Positions 47,208 through 57,843 are shown, numbered from the stretch's first letter. The stretch: 64,000 nucleotides of DNA from Sphingomonas sp. BK580 (GCF_014194975.1 NZ_JACIAY010000006.1:124001-188000), one strand, 5' to 3'. Notes: generated by a model from the sequence alone, not told the origin. Numbers and translations are program-made.

Positions 47208-47912
47208 TCAGCCCTCCGCCAGCGCGCCAGCGGCCACCACGGGCCCGGTCGGTGCCGCGCCGGGCGATCCGCCCGGCGGCTCGATCGACACCGCCAGCGT
47301 CGTGCCCGCGCGCAGCAGCACGCGGCGCGCTGGCGCGACCACGAGGCGGGTCGGGCGCCCGGCGTCGAGCAGCCCGAGCGCGACCGGCGCGCCGCCCTCG
47401 GCGATCGCCCAGAGCTCGGCGCTGCGTCCGCGCGGCACGGTCGCGGCGGCGACCCGCACCTCGCCGCTGGCACGATCGACCGCGGCGGCGAGCGGCGCCC
47501 GGCCCGGCGCCTCGGCCCCCGCGGGAACGGTGAGCGCGGCGAGCAGCGGCGCGGGGGCAGGGCGCGCCGGCACCGGGACGGGCGGTGGCGGCGGCGCGCG
47601 CAGCGGCCCGACCACCAGCGCGAGCACCGCGGCGGCGAGCCCGGCGAGCGCGACCGCGCCCCAGCGGAGCCAGCCCGCGCGCGGCACCGCGCCGGGCGTG
47701 TCGATCGCGGCGAGTACGCGTGCCTCCAGTCCGGCGGGCGGCGTGACTTCCGGGAAGGCCAGCGCGAGCGGCGCGAGCCATTCCTCCCAGCGCGCCACCT
47801 CGGCGGCGAAGGCGCGATCGCCCGCTAGCCGCGCCCGCGCCGCCGCCAGCTCGGCGCCGTCGAGCACGCCGAGCGCCAGTTCGGCGGCAAGGGCCTGGTC
47901 GTCAGGCGTCAT
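47208..47912 (-). CDS. Anti-sigma factor, RskA family
   Basis: 234 residues. The N-terminal cytoplasmic part (DDQALAAELALGVLDGAELA) is the anti-sigma domain; one membrane segment (WGAVALAGLAAAVLALVVG) leads through a Pro-rich linker to a periplasmic RskA domain (GRSAELWAIAEGGAPVALGLL, LAVSIEPPGGSPGAAPTGPV). It holds the ECF sigma factor inactive until an envelope signal. Overlaps the sigma gene by 11 bp. Confidence 0.92.
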   Translation of the reverse strand: MTPDDQALAAELALGVLDGAELAAARARLAGDRAFAAEVARWEEWLAPLALAFPEVTPPAGLEARVLAAIDTPGAVPRAGWLRWGAVALAGLAAAVLALVVGPLRAPPPPPVPVPARPAPAPLLAALTVPAGAEAPGRAPLAAAVDRASGEVRVAAATVPRGRSAELWAIAEGGAPVALGLLDAGRPTRLVVAPARRVLLRAGTTLAVSIEPPGGSPGAAPTGPVVAAGALAEG

Positions 47913-48480
47913 CGGACAGGCACTCGCGGAGCCGCAGCAAGGCCCGGCGGATCAGGCTCTTCATCGTGCCCAGCGGCGTGCCGTCGCGCGCCGCCAGCTC
48001 GGCATAGGTGACGCCGTCGTAGAAAGCAGTCCGCACCGCGGCGCGCGGTCGCGGCTCGAGCGCTTCGAGGCAGTCGGCGACGCGCGTGCGCTCCTCCTCG
48101 GCCAGCAGCGCGGCGTCGGCGCGCGGCTCGGGGTCGGCCGGCTCGGCCGCGCTGCCCGGCTCAGCCAGCGGCGCGGTCGCGTGCTGGCGGCGGCGCCAGT
48201 CGATCGCGCGGTGGCGCGCGATCGTCGCCAGCCAGGTGATCGGGCTCGCCCGTCCCGGTTCATAGCCGCCGGCCCTGCGCCACACCTGCACATAGACGTC
48301 CTGCAACACGTCCTCCGCTGCCTGTCGCTCGCCGCAGATACGCAGGCAGATGCCGAACAGCTTCGCCGAGGTGAGTCGGTAGAGCCGCTGGAAGGCGTCG
48401 CGATCCTCCATCGCCACGTCCAGCAGCACGCGCACCAGCTCGGCGCGCCGCGCCGCCGCGTCGGACGGTACCGCGGTCAC
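47902..48480 (-). CDS. ECF sigma factor (SigK-like)
   Basis: 192 residues if read from GTG 48480. Region 2 (FQRLYRLTSAKLFGICLRI, EDVLQDVYVQVWRRA, ITWLATIARHRAIDWRR) and region 4 (AFYDGVTYAELAARDGTPLG, MKSLIRRALLRLRECL) are complete. A long upstream open frame belongs to the antisense of the ferritin-like gene. Paired with an RskA-type anti-sigma and divergent from the ferritin-like genes, which are likely targets. Confidence 0.92.
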   Translation of the reverse strand: MTAVPSDAAARRAELVRVLLDVAMEDRDAFQRLYRLTSAKLFGICLRICGERQAAEDVLQDVYVQVWRRAGGYEPGRASPITWLATIARHRAIDWRRRQHATAPLAEPGSAAEPADPEPRADAALLAEEERTRVADCLEALEPRPRAAVRTAFYDGVTYAELAARDGTPLGTMKSLIRRALLRLRECLSDDA

Positions 48481-48514
48481 GGCTTGGCAGCGCCCGAATA
48501 TTCCGCCACTCGCT

Positions 48515-48540
48515 GCATCCTTCGCGTCGCTCCGTCGTAT
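48515..48540 (+). promoter_or_regulatory. Possible ECF-type promoter for the ferritin-like genes
   Basis: GCATCC (48515-48520) and CGTAT (48536-48540) are 15 bases apart, a spacing usual for ECF promoters, and a CGT core in the -10 is common for ECF groups. They lie 73 bp before ATG 48613. Proposed only from spacing and the neighbouring sigma gene. Confidence 0.3.
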
Positions 48541-48612
48541 CTGCCGTAACCTGACGTCGGTTAGGAAGTGTGGCAAGCACGGCGCGTCGGGACAACTAGG
48601 AAAGGGCCTGTC

Positions 48613-49635
48613 ATGCCGGATCGCCAGCCGTTGATGGAGACGCTCGAGGCGCGCGCGCGCCGCCGCGAGTCGCGCCGCGACTTCTTCACCCATGTCGCCG
48701 GCGCCGCGGCGATCGGCGCCACCGCCTTCGCCGCCTCGGCACAGGCGCAGACCTCGCCGAGCCCGACGCCGACCGCCACCTTCACCGAGGCGGACGTGCT
48801 CACCTTCGCGCTCAACCTCGAGTATCTCGAGGCGAACTTCTACTCCTTCGCCGCGACCGGGGCGGCGCTCGCCGCGGCCGACACCAGCGGCGGGGTCGGC
48901 ACCGCGGGGGCGGCGACCGGCGGTCGCAAGGTGAGCTTCCAGGACCCGCTCGTCGCGCAATATGCGCGTGAGATCGCGGCCGACGAGCTGGCGCATGTGC
49001 GCTTCCTGCGCGGCCAGTTCAGCGACACCACCCGGGCCGCGCAGCCCGCGATCGACCTCAGCGTCAGCGCCACCAGCGCGTTCAGCGTCGCCGCCCGTGC
49101 GGCAGGGCTGATCCAGGCAGGCCAGAGCTTCGATCCTTACGCCTCCGACGAGAACTTCCTCCTCGGCGCGTTCATCTTCGAGGACGTCGGCGTCACCGCG
49201 TACAAGGGGGCAGCGCCGCTGATCAGCAACAAGACCTTCGTCGAGGCGGCCGCCGGCATCCTCGCGGTCGAGGCGTATCACGCCGCGATCATCCGCTCGG
49301 TGCTGTACCGCAAGGGGCTGGCGACGCCGTCGCTCCAGCTGATCGAGGCGACCACGGCGATCTCCGACGCCCGCGACACGCTCGACGGGAAGACCGCCAC
49401 CACCGACGCGGTGCGCGGCATCGCCGCCGAGGACGACCAGGGCATCGCCGCGACCATGACCAGCGACGGCACCGTCTCGAACATCGTGCCGCTGAACGAG
49501 AACGGCATCGCCTACAGCCGCTCGGCGGGGCAGACGCTCAACATCGTCTACCTCAACGCCGCGGCGGTGAGCAGCGGCGGCTTCTTCCCCGCCGGCGTCA
49601 ACGGCAACATCAAGACGAGCGCGGCATCGGCCTGA
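48613..49635 (+). CDS. Tat-exported ferritin-like protein 1
   Basis: 340 residues from ATG 48613. Twin-arginine signal SRRDFFTHVAGAAAIGATAF, then a Ser/Pro/Thr linker, then a ferritin-like (DUF4439/desiccation-related Pcc13-62) domain: LNLEYLEANFYSF, YAREIAADELAHVRFL, and EAAAGILAVEAYHAAIIR provide Glu and His at metal-ligand spacing. It may bind iron or another metal in the periplasm. First of two tandem copies. Confidence 0.87.
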   Translation: MPDRQPLMETLEARARRRESRRDFFTHVAGAAAIGATAFAASAQAQTSPSPTPTATFTEADVLTFALNLEYLEANFYSFAATGAALAAADTSGGVGTAGAATGGRKVSFQDPLVAQYAREIAADELAHVRFLRGQFSDTTRAAQPAIDLSVSATSAFSVAARAAGLIQAGQSFDPYASDENFLLGAFIFEDVGVTAYKGAAPLISNKTFVEAAAGILAVEAYHAAIIRSVLYRKGLATPSLQLIEATTAISDARDTLDGKTATTDAVRGIAAEDDQGIAATMTSDGTVSNIVPLNENGIAYSRSAGQTLNIVYLNAAAVSSGGFFPAGVNGNIKTSAASA

Positions 49636-49693
49636 GGCGCGTGAGCGCCCCCGATCGCCTTCCCCGTATCGCCCTGACAGAGGGACCGTCATC

Positions 49694-50767
49694 ATGATCA
49701 AGGATTCCGTCTTCGCCGCGCTCGAGCTCGCCAATGAGCGGCGTGCCGAGCGCCGCCGCTTCCTCAAGCTCGCCGGCGCGGGTGCCGCCGCCGCGGGCGG
49801 CCTCGGCCTGCTGTCCGCCTGCGGCAGCGACGATGAGGACTCGCCCACGCCGACGCCATCGCCCACCCCGACGCCGAGCACCAGCGGCGTTGCCACCGAC
49901 GTCGGCATCCTCCAGCTCGCGCTCAACCTCGAGTATCTCGAGGCGCAATTCTACTCGATCGCGGCGTTCGGCCGGCGGCTGCCCGACGCGAGTTTGACCG
50001 GCGCGGTCGGCACGCGGGGCGACGTCACGGGTGGGCGGCAGGTGACCTTCACCGACCCGGTGATCGCGTCCTACGCGCGCGAGATCGCGGGCGACGAGAT
50101 CGCGCACGTCACGGCGCTGCGCGCGGTGCTGACCGCCGCTGGGTCGACACTGGTGATCGCGCAGCCAGCGATCAACATCGACGGCGGCGCGACGGGGGCC
50201 TTCACCGCCGCGGCGCAGGCGGCGGGGATCATCTCCTCGTCTGACACTTTCGACCCCTACGCCAATGACGAAAATTTCCTGCTCGCCGCCTTCCTGTTCG
50301 AGGATCTTGGCGTCACCGCATACAAGGGTGCGTCGCCGCTGATCACCAGCGCTACCTATCTCGAGGCGGCCGCTGGCATCCTGGCAGCGGAAGCGTACCA
50401 TGCCGGCCTGATCCGCACCGAATTGTATCGGCTTGGCTCGATGCAGAGCGGCGCCGTGACCGCCATCACCAAGGCTAACGCGCTGTCCGATGCTCGCGAC
50501 TCGCTCGATGGTCAGCCAGCTACCAACGCCACGAATCGCCGCGACCTCGACCAGGGCCTCACACGCACCGATAACGGCGTCACGGTGGCAAACCTCGTGC
50601 CCGCCGATGACAATGGGATCGCGTTCAGCCGCTCTTCCGAACAAGTCCACAATATCGCCTATCTCAACAAGGCGGCAGTGACGAGCGGCGGCTTCTTCCC
50701 GGCCGGTACGAACAACTCGATCGCGGCACTCCGCACCAGCGGCAACTATTCCTCGCCGTTGGCTTAA
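49694..50767 (+). CDS. Tat-exported ferritin-like lipoprotein 2
   Basis: 357 residues. RRRFLKLAGAGAAAAGGLGL runs into LLSAC, so it combines a twin-arginine signal with a lipobox. A PTPTPSPTPTPS linker precedes a domain like copy 1 (LNLEYLEAQFYSI, EIAGDEIAHV, EAAAGILAAEAYHAGLIR). From about 50220 on, the codons are less GC-rich than in copy 1, so part of the gene may have a different history. It lies 58 bp behind copy 1. Confidence 0.87.
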   Translation: MIKDSVFAALELANERRAERRRFLKLAGAGAAAAGGLGLLSACGSDDEDSPTPTPSPTPTPSTSGVATDVGILQLALNLEYLEAQFYSIAAFGRRLPDASLTGAVGTRGDVTGGRQVTFTDPVIASYAREIAGDEIAHVTALRAVLTAAGSTLVIAQPAINIDGGATGAFTAAAQAAGIISSSDTFDPYANDENFLLAAFLFEDLGVTAYKGASPLITSATYLEAAAGILAAEAYHAGLIRTELYRLGSMQSGAVTAITKANALSDARDSLDGQPATNATNRRDLDQGLTRTDNGVTVANLVPADDNGIAFSRSSEQVHNIAYLNKAAVTSGGFFPAGTNNSIAALRTSGNYSSPLA

Positions 50768-50783
50768 GTCCCTTCGGAGCGAG

Positions 50784-50819
50784 GGCGTCGCTCGCGGTTT
50801 ACCGCGGGCGGCGCCTTTT
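50784..50819 (+). terminator. Rho-independent terminator of the ferritin-like operon
   Basis: A 14-bp stem (GGCGTCGCTCGCGG / CCGCGGGCGGCGCC, with two G-U pairs in RNA), a TTTA loop and a following TTTT. It begins 17 bp after the stop of the second ferritin-like gene. Confidence 0.8.
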
Positions 50820-50845
50820 CCGTTGCGACCTTCCCGTTCCAGCCG

Positions 50846-52928
<2,083 letters not shown>

Positions 52929-52968
52929 TGCTATCTACGGCCGGATCTCCTCCGGCCACGGCAAGGTC

Positions 52969-53238
52969 TCAACGGTAGTGGTAGCGACAGCTCAGAATTT
53001 CGAGCGCCTGTGTCGCACCGCTACCGCTCACCCGGTAGACCAGTCGGTGCTCGCCGCTGATCCGTCGTGACCACCAGCCTCTGAGGCTCTGCTTGAGCGG
53101 CTCCGGCTTGCCGAGCCCCGTGAAGGGATGGCGCCTCGCATCCTCGACCAGCGCGTTGATCCGCTGTGCCGTCGCGGCGTCCTCGTTCTGCCACGCCACA
53201 TAGTCGAGCCAGGCGTCGCGATCGAACACGATCCTCAA
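52969..53238 (-). CDS. yoeB: YoeB-type mRNA interferase toxin
   Basis: 89 residues from TTG 53238, which overlaps the antitoxin stop (TTGA). RIVFDRDAWLDYVAWQ at the start, GLGKPEPLKQSLRGWWSRRI, EHRLVYRV and the C-terminal RYHYR match YoeB, including catalytic Glu/Arg/His/Tyr positions. YoeB cuts mRNA on the ribosome. A GTG three codons later is an alternative start. Confidence 0.92.
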   Translation of the reverse strand: MRIVFDRDAWLDYVAWQNEDAATAQRINALVEDARRHPFTGLGKPEPLKQSLRGWWSRRISGEHRLVYRVSGSGATQALEILSCRYHYR

Positions 53239-53489
53239 GGACGGAGCAACTCGTGCTCCTCGCCCTCGCCAGCAGTGAAGCGCCCGATCCCCTCCAGCAG
53301 CCGCCTCGCGTTCTCCGGAGAGGAGAGCAGGTGCATGGTCTCCTGCATTCCTTCCCACTCGCTCTGCGCCACCAGCACCACACCCTCGCCGGCTGGCCGA
53401 ACGATCTGCAGCGGCGCCTTGTCGGCAACGACCCGGTCGAGCACGGCCTTCAGGTTCGCGCGGGTCTCGGACACGGTGAGCGTTTCCAT
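53235..53489 (-). CDS. yefM: YefM-type antitoxin
   Basis: 84 residues from ATG 53489. METLTVSETRANLKAVLDRV is the Phd/YefM DNA-binding part; the C-terminal half (MQETMHLLSSPENARRLLEGI) wraps the toxin. It binds YoeB and represses the operon through the TGTACA sites just upstream. Confidence 0.93.
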   Translation of the reverse strand: METLTVSETRANLKAVLDRVVADKAPLQIVRPAGEGVVLVAQSEWEGMQETMHLLSSPENARRLLEGIGRFTAGEGEEHELLRP

Positions 53490-53497
53490 GCCAGCGG

Positions 53498-53515
53498 CGT
53501 ACAATATTCTGTACA
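53498..53515. promoter_or_regulatory. YefM-YoeB operator
   Basis: TGTACA at 53510-53515 and CGTACA at 53498-53503, centres 12 bp apart, lie 9 bp upstream of the antitoxin ATG. The core motif and the spacing are those described for the E. coli yefM operator, and the AATATT between could form part of the -10 element. Confidence 0.7.
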
Positions 53516-53531
53516 AAGCTGCAACGCGTGC

Positions 53532-54221
53532 TCAAGCTGACCAGGCAATGCGCCCCCGCCCCCGCGCCTCAAGGAACGCGTTCGCCTGGCTGAAGGGCCG
53601 CGCGCCGAACCAGCCCTTGTACGCCGACAGCGGCGAAGGGTGCGGCGCGCACAGCACCAGATGCCGCCCCGCGGCGTCCACCGCGCGCACCAGCCCGACT
53701 TTCGCCTGCGCGTGCGCGCCCCACAGCAGGAACACCACCGGCTCCTCCTTCGCCGCGACCGCGCGGATCACCGCGTCGGTGAACGCCTCCCAGCCGCGCG
53801 CGCGGTGCGAGGCGGCGCGGCCGCTCTCCACCGACAGGACCGTGTTGAGCAGCAGCACGCCCTGCCGCGCCCAATGTTCGAGCGAGCCGTCGCGCGGCGG
53901 CGCGGCGCCGAGGTCGCTCGCCAGCTCCTTGTAGATGTTGACGAGGCTCGGCGGCGGCCTGACCCCCGGCGGCACCGAGAAGGCGAGGCCGTGCGCCTGG
54001 CCCGGCCCGTGATACGGGTCCTGCCCGAGGATGACGACGCGCACCGCCGAGAGAGGCGTCAGTTCCAGCGCCCGGAAGCGCGCCGCCGCGGGCGGGAAGA
54101 TCGCCTTGCCCGCCGCGGCCTCGTCGCGGAGGAAGGCCTGGAGCGCCGCCATCGTCGGGCAGGCGAGCGCCGCGGCGAGCGGCGCCGCCCAGCTGGGATC
54201 GAGACGCGGCGGCCAGCTCAT
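53532..54221 (-). CDS. ung: Uracil-DNA glycosylase, family 1
   Basis: 229 residues. Catalytic Asp in VVILGQDPYHGPGQAHGLAF; LLNTVLSVE; uracil pocket and DNA-binding HPSPLSAYKGWFG. Removes uracil from DNA as the first step of base excision repair. It starts 1 bp after the stop of the PhnA-like gene, so the two are cotranscribed. Confidence 0.95.
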   Translation of the reverse strand: MSWPPRLDPSWAAPLAAALACPTMAALQAFLRDEAAAGKAIFPPAAARFRALELTPLSAVRVVILGQDPYHGPGQAHGLAFSVPPGVRPPPSLVNIYKELASDLGAAPPRDGSLEHWARQGVLLLNTVLSVESGRAASHRARGWEAFTDAVIRAVAAKEEPVVFLLWGAHAQAKVGLVRAVDAAGRHLVLCAPHPSPLSAYKGWFGARPFSQANAFLEARGRGRIAWSA

Positions 54222-54222
54222 C

Positions 54223-54525
54223 TCAGCGCTTGCGGACGAATTCGGCGCGCAGCACCAGCCCCCTGATGCCGTCGAACTTGCAGTCGATCTCCTGCGCGTC
54301 GCCGGTCAGCTGGATCGACTTGATCAACGTGCCGCGCTTGAGCGTCTGGCCCGCGCCTCTGACGTCGAGGTCCTTGACCAGCGTTACCTGGTCGCCGTCC
54401 GCCAGCAGATTACCGACGGAGTCGCGCACCTCCACCGTCGCCGTGGCGGCCTGCTTCTCCGCCAGCGCGGCGGCGCTGACCCACTCGCCGCTCTCCTCGT
54501 CGTAGACGTACTCGTCGACGCTCAT
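54223..54525 (-). CDS. PhnA/YjdM-like protein without zinc ribbon
   Basis: 100 residues. [25 protein letters not shown], then [12 protein letters not shown] and [20 protein letters not shown] form the PhnA C-terminal domain. The N-terminal part ([17 protein letters not shown]) has no Cys pairs, so the zinc ribbon of full-length YjdM is missing. The old link to phosphonate use is doubtful. Confidence 0.85.
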   Translation of the reverse strand: MSVDEYVYDEESGEWVSAAALAEKQAATATVEVRDSVGNLLADGDQVTLVKDLDVRGAGQTLKRGTLIKSIQLTGDAQEIDCKFDGIRGLVLRAEFVRKR

Positions 54526-54545
54526 GCTCGGTCCTTCTACCCTCG

Positions 54546-54623
54546 GTGCTTCGGTGCAGGCAGGAGCACCGAGCCACGGGCGTCGCGCTCCGCGACACTG
54601 GGTTCCTGCGTCCGCAGGAACAC
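54546..54623. repeat. Palindromic repeat family R1, copy e
   Basis: A worn left arm (GTGCAGGCAGGAGCACCGAG) and a good right arm (CTGGGTTCCTGCGTCCGCAG, then GAAC), with GGGCGTCGCGCTCCGCGAC between. It lies between the purH stop and the PhnA-like start. Confidence 0.7.
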
Positions 54624-54652
54624 GGGCGCGCTAGCACGCGCACCGCGCCGCC

Positions 54653-56224
54653 TCAGTGGCGGAAGTGGCGCATCCCGGTGAACACCATCGCCAGCCCGGC
54701 GGCGTCGGCGGCGGCGATCACCTCCTCGTCGCGGATCGAGCCGCCCGGCTGGATCACCGCGGTCGCGCCCGCCTCGACCGCCGCCATCAGCCCGTCGGCG
54801 AAGGGGAAGAAGGCGTCCGACGCGACCGCCGAGCCGATCGTGCGTGGGCTCGCCCAGCCCGCCTTGTCGGCGGCGTCCTTCGCCTTCCACGCCGCGATCC
54901 GCGCCGACTCGAGCCGGTTCATCTGCCCCGCGCCGACCCCCGCGGTGGCGCCGTCCTTGGCATAGACGATCGCGTTGGACTTGACGTGCTTGGCCACCGT
55001 CCAGGCGAACAGGCAGTCGGCGAGCTCCTGCTCGCTCGGCTGGCGCTCGGTCACCACCTTGAGGTCGGCGCGCGCCACCGCGCCGCCGTCGCGCGACTGG
55101 ACCAGCCAGCCGCCCGCGATCGACTTGGCGGTCAGCCCGTCGCGGCGCGGGTCGGGCAGCGCGCCGGTGAGCAGCAGCCGCAGGTTCTTCTTGGCGGCGA
55201 ACAGCGCCAGTGCCTCCGCGTCGGCGTCGGGGGCGACCACCACCTCGGTGAAGATGCCGGTGATCGCCTCGGCGGTGGCGCGGTCGAGCGCGCGGTTGAC
55301 CGCGATGATGCCCCCGAACGCGCTCACCGTGTCGCACGCGAAGGCGGCCTGATAGGCCTCGGCCAGCGTCGCGGCGGTGGCGACGCCGCACGGGTTGGCG
55401 TGCTTGACGATGACGCAGGTCGGCGCCGCCTCGCGGAACTCGGCGACCAGCTCCAGCGCCGCGTCGGCGTCGTTGTAATTGTTGTAGCTCAGCGCCTTGC
55501 CCTGGACCTGTCGGGCCTGGCCGATGCCCGCGACGCCGTCGGACGCGGCGTAGAAGGCGGCCTGCTGGTGCGGGTTCTCGCCGTAGCGCAGCGCGTCGCC
55601 CGCGCGGCGCAGCGTCAGCGGCAGGGTCGCCGGGAAGGTCTCGCCCTGGTCGGTCCCCGCGAACCAGCGCGCGATCGCCCCGTCATAGCCCGCGGTGAGC
55701 GCATAGGCCTTGGCGGCGAGCCTCTTCCGTTCCGCGAGGTCGGTCTCGCCGCGCGCCACCAGCGCGTAGTCGGCGGGATCGGTGACGATCGCGACATAGG
55801 CGTGGTTCTTCGCCGCCGAGCGCACCATCGAGGGGCCGCCGATGTCGATATTCTCCACCACCTCGTCGCGCCCCGCGCCCTTGGCGACGGTCTGCTCGAA
55901 CGGGTAGAGGTTGACGACGACGAGGTCGATCGCGCCGATGTCATGCTCGAGCATCGATTGGGCGTGGGCGGCGTCGTCGCGCACCGCGAGCAGCCCGCCG
56001 TGGACCTTGGGGTGGAGCGTCTTGACACGCCCGTCCATCATCTCGGGAAAGCCGGTCAGGTCGCTGATGTCGCGCACGTCGAGCCCGGCGTCCCGGAGCG
56101 CCTTGGCGGTGCCCCCGGTCGAGACCAGCTCGACCCCCTTGGCGGCGAGTGCGGTGGCGAGGTCGGCGATGCCGCTCTTGTCGGAGACGGACAGGAGCGC
56201 GCGGCGGATCGGGATGATGCTCAT
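54653..56224 (-). CDS. purH: Bifunctional AICAR formyltransferase / IMP cyclohydrolase
   Basis: 523 residues from ATG 56224 ([19 protein letters not shown]). The first 200 residues carry the IMP cyclohydrolase (MGS-like) fold with [13 protein letters not shown] and [12 protein letters not shown]; the rest is the formyltransferase with [15 protein letters not shown] and KHANPCGVA. It does the last two steps of purine synthesis. Upstream ATG 56260 would add 12 basic residues and is rejected. Confidence 0.96.
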   Translation of the reverse strand: MSIIPIRRALLSVSDKSGIADLATALAAKGVELVSTGGTAKALRDAGLDVRDISDLTGFPEMMDGRVKTLHPKVHGGLLAVRDDAAHAQSMLEHDIGAIDLVVVNLYPFEQTVAKGAGRDEVVENIDIGGPSMVRSAAKNHAYVAIVTDPADYALVARGETDLAERKRLAAKAYALTAGYDGAIARWFAGTDQGETFPATLPLTLRRAGDALRYGENPHQQAAFYAASDGVAGIGQARQVQGKALSYNNYNDADAALELVAEFREAAPTCVIVKHANPCGVATAATLAEAYQAAFACDTVSAFGGIIAVNRALDRATAEAITGIFTEVVVAPDADAEALALFAAKKNLRLLLTGALPDPRRDGLTAKSIAGGWLVQSRDGGAVARADLKVVTERQPSEQELADCLFAWTVAKHVKSNAIVYAKDGATAGVGAGQMNRLESARIAAWKAKDAADKAGWASPRTIGSAVASDAFFPFADGLMAAVEAGATAVIQPGGSIRDEEVIAAADAAGLAMVFTGMRHFRH

Positions 56225-56305
56225 GCGCGCGCGCTTACGCGGGCGCGCGCGGTGGCTCAAGCGTCCGTGCGGGGGAGGGTGCTATGTGGTCGCCGGGCGC
56301 CTTGC

Positions 56306-56383
56306 CGTGCTCCCGCGCACGCGGGAGCCCAGAGAAACGAGGCGCGACGCGCGTGGTAGTGGGCTCCTGCTTTCGCAGGAGCA
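56306..56383. repeat. Palindromic repeat family R1, copy f
   Basis: GTGCTCCCGCGCACGCGGGA, continuing GCCCAGAGA, and then GGGCTCCTGCTTTCGCAGGA, continuing GCA. It lies between the ABC ATPase stop and the purH start. Confidence 0.9.
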
Positions 56384-56391
56384 CGCCGCGA

Positions 56392-57333
56392 TCAGCGCCC
56401 GCTCGCCGCGCGGGTCAGGTTGAGGAACACGTCCTCCAGGTCGGCCTCCTTGGTCGAGACGTCGACGATGCCGTAGCCGTCGGCCTGCACCGCGCCGAGC
56501 ACCTCGCCCGCGTTGACCCGATCCTTGGCGTAGGTGATCTCCAGCGTGCGCGTGCCCTTCAGCGCGATCTTCCCGAAGCAGGCGTTCTCGGGCACCACCG
56601 CGACGTCGCGGTCGACGGTGACCGCGACCACCTTCTCCTGCGCCTTGCCGACCAGCTCGGCGGTCGGCTCGTTGGCGATCACGCGGCCGCCGCTGATGAT
56701 GGCGATGCGATCGCACAGCTCCTCGGCCTCCTCGAGATAGTGGGTCGTCAGCACCACCGTCACGCCCGCGTCGTTGAGGCTGCGGACATAGGTCCACAGC
56801 TGCTGGCGCAGCTCGATGTCGACGCCCGCGGTCGGCTCGTCGAGCACCAGCACCGGCGGCGCGTGGACCATCGCCTTGGCCACCATCAGCCGCCGCTTCA
56901 TCCCGCCCGACAGCGTGCGGGCGTAAGCGTTGGCCTTGTCCTCGAGGTGGACCGCGCGCAGCAGCTCCATCGAGCGCCGCTCCTTCCTGGGCACGCCGTA
57001 CAGCCCGGCCTGGATCTCGAGCGTCTCGACGGGGGTGAAGAAGGGGTCGAACAGGATCTCCTGGTTGACGATCCCGATCGAGGCCTTGGCGTTGCGCGGG
57101 TGCGCGTCGATGTCGAAGCCCCAGATCTCGGCGCTGCCGCTGGTCTTGTTGACCAGCCCGGCGAGGATGTTGATCAGCGTCGACTTGCCCGCGCCGTTGG
57201 GGCCGAGTAGCCCGAAGATCGAGCCGCGCGGCACCTCGAAGCTGACCCCGTCGAGCGCGCGCTTGCCCGGCGCGCCGCCGACCCCGGCGTAGGTCTTGCA
57301 CAGGTCCCGAATGGCGATGGCGGCGTCGGTCAT
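56392..57333 (-). CDS. ABC transporter ATP-binding protein (ABC-2/drug export type)
   Basis: 313 residues from ATG 57333. Walker A GLLGPNGAGKSTLINIL, Q-loop IGIVNQEILFD, signature LSGGMKRRLMVAKAM, Walker B PVLVLDEPTAGVD. The C-terminal 80 residues form the DUF4162-like tail of the DrrA/YadG group. The permease partner is not adjacent, which is unusual for this type. Confidence 0.92.
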   Translation of the reverse strand: MTDAAIAIRDLCKTYAGVGGAPGKRALDGVSFEVPRGSIFGLLGPNGAGKSTLINILAGLVNKTSGSAEIWGFDIDAHPRNAKASIGIVNQEILFDPFFTPVETLEIQAGLYGVPRKERRSMELLRAVHLEDKANAYARTLSGGMKRRLMVAKAMVHAPPVLVLDEPTAGVDIELRQQLWTYVRSLNDAGVTVVLTTHYLEEAEELCDRIAIISGGRVIANEPTAELVGKAQEKVVAVTVDRDVAVVPENACFGKIALKGTRTLEITYAKDRVNAGEVLGAVQADGYGIVDVSTKEADLEDVFLNLTRAASGR

Positions 57334-57432
57334 ACGCGCGGAGGTAGGCGCGCGCGCGGGGCTTGCCAATCCTGCATGGGAGGGACGCGGCGGGATTGTC
57401 TCGGGCGGCGGTGCTTGCTAATCGCTTCGGCC

Positions 57433-57669
57433 ATGCTGCCGCCGCCCGAACTCGTCCGCGTCTCGCAACCCCGCGTCGCCTGCGACGGCGCGAGCGACAT
57501 CCCCGGCGGCGCCGCGCTGGGCCACCCGCGCGTGTGGCTCCAGATCGACGAGCACGGCTACGTCGACTGTGGCTATTGCGACCGCCGCTTCGTGCTGATC
57601 GGCGGTCCCGCCGACGGTGCCGACCACAGCCAGCTGCCCGACATCCCCGACGGCGCCAGCCCGCAGTAG
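57433..57669 (+). CDS. Zinc-finger protein (zf-CHCC, NDUFS6-like)
   Basis: 78 residues from ATG 57433. The metal pattern is a first Cys in VACDGAS, His in GHPRVWLQID, then CGYCDRRFVL, i.e. C...H...CxxC as in mitochondrial complex I subunit NDUFS6 and its alphaproteobacterial homologues. It may help assemble or stabilise NADH dehydrogenase; no nuo genes are in the window. Confidence 0.85.
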   Translation: MLPPPELVRVSQPRVACDGASDIPGGAALGHPRVWLQIDEHGYVDCGYCDRRFVLIGGPADGADHSQLPDIPDGASPQ

Positions 57670-57703
57670 ACGGGGACGTCGCGCCGGCCGTATCTGTCCT
57701 TCG

Positions 57704-57843
57704 ATCCTCCCTTGCAAGGGGAGGTGGCACGCCGAAGGCGTGACGGAGGGGTGTCGCGGGCGGCAAGTGCGGAGCAAACCTCGTTGATCGGGGTCACCCC
57801 TCCGACGGCCTCGCGCTGCCACCTTCCCTTGCAGGGGAGGATT
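57704..57843. repeat. Palindromic repeat family R3, copy b
   Basis: A 140-bp element with imperfect inverted ends of about 45 bp: GATCCTCCCTTGCAAGGGGA, then GGTGGCACGCCGAAGGCGTG, ACGGAGGGG on the left, mirrored by CACCCCTCCGACGGCCTCGC, GCTGCCACCTTCCCTTGCAG, GGGAGGATT on the right. Flanked by the zinc-finger gene and tldD. Confidence 0.88.

Noticed and set aside
49836..49900. CCGACGCC-type short repeats considered as CRISPR or tandem repeat array
   Set aside because: They encode the Pro/Thr linker of a lipoprotein and have no spacers.
47902..49926. A 674-residue open frame on the minus strand ending in the sigma factor
   Set aside because: The N-terminal 480 residues are antisense to the ferritin-like gene and low in complexity; the sigma factor starts at GTG 48480.
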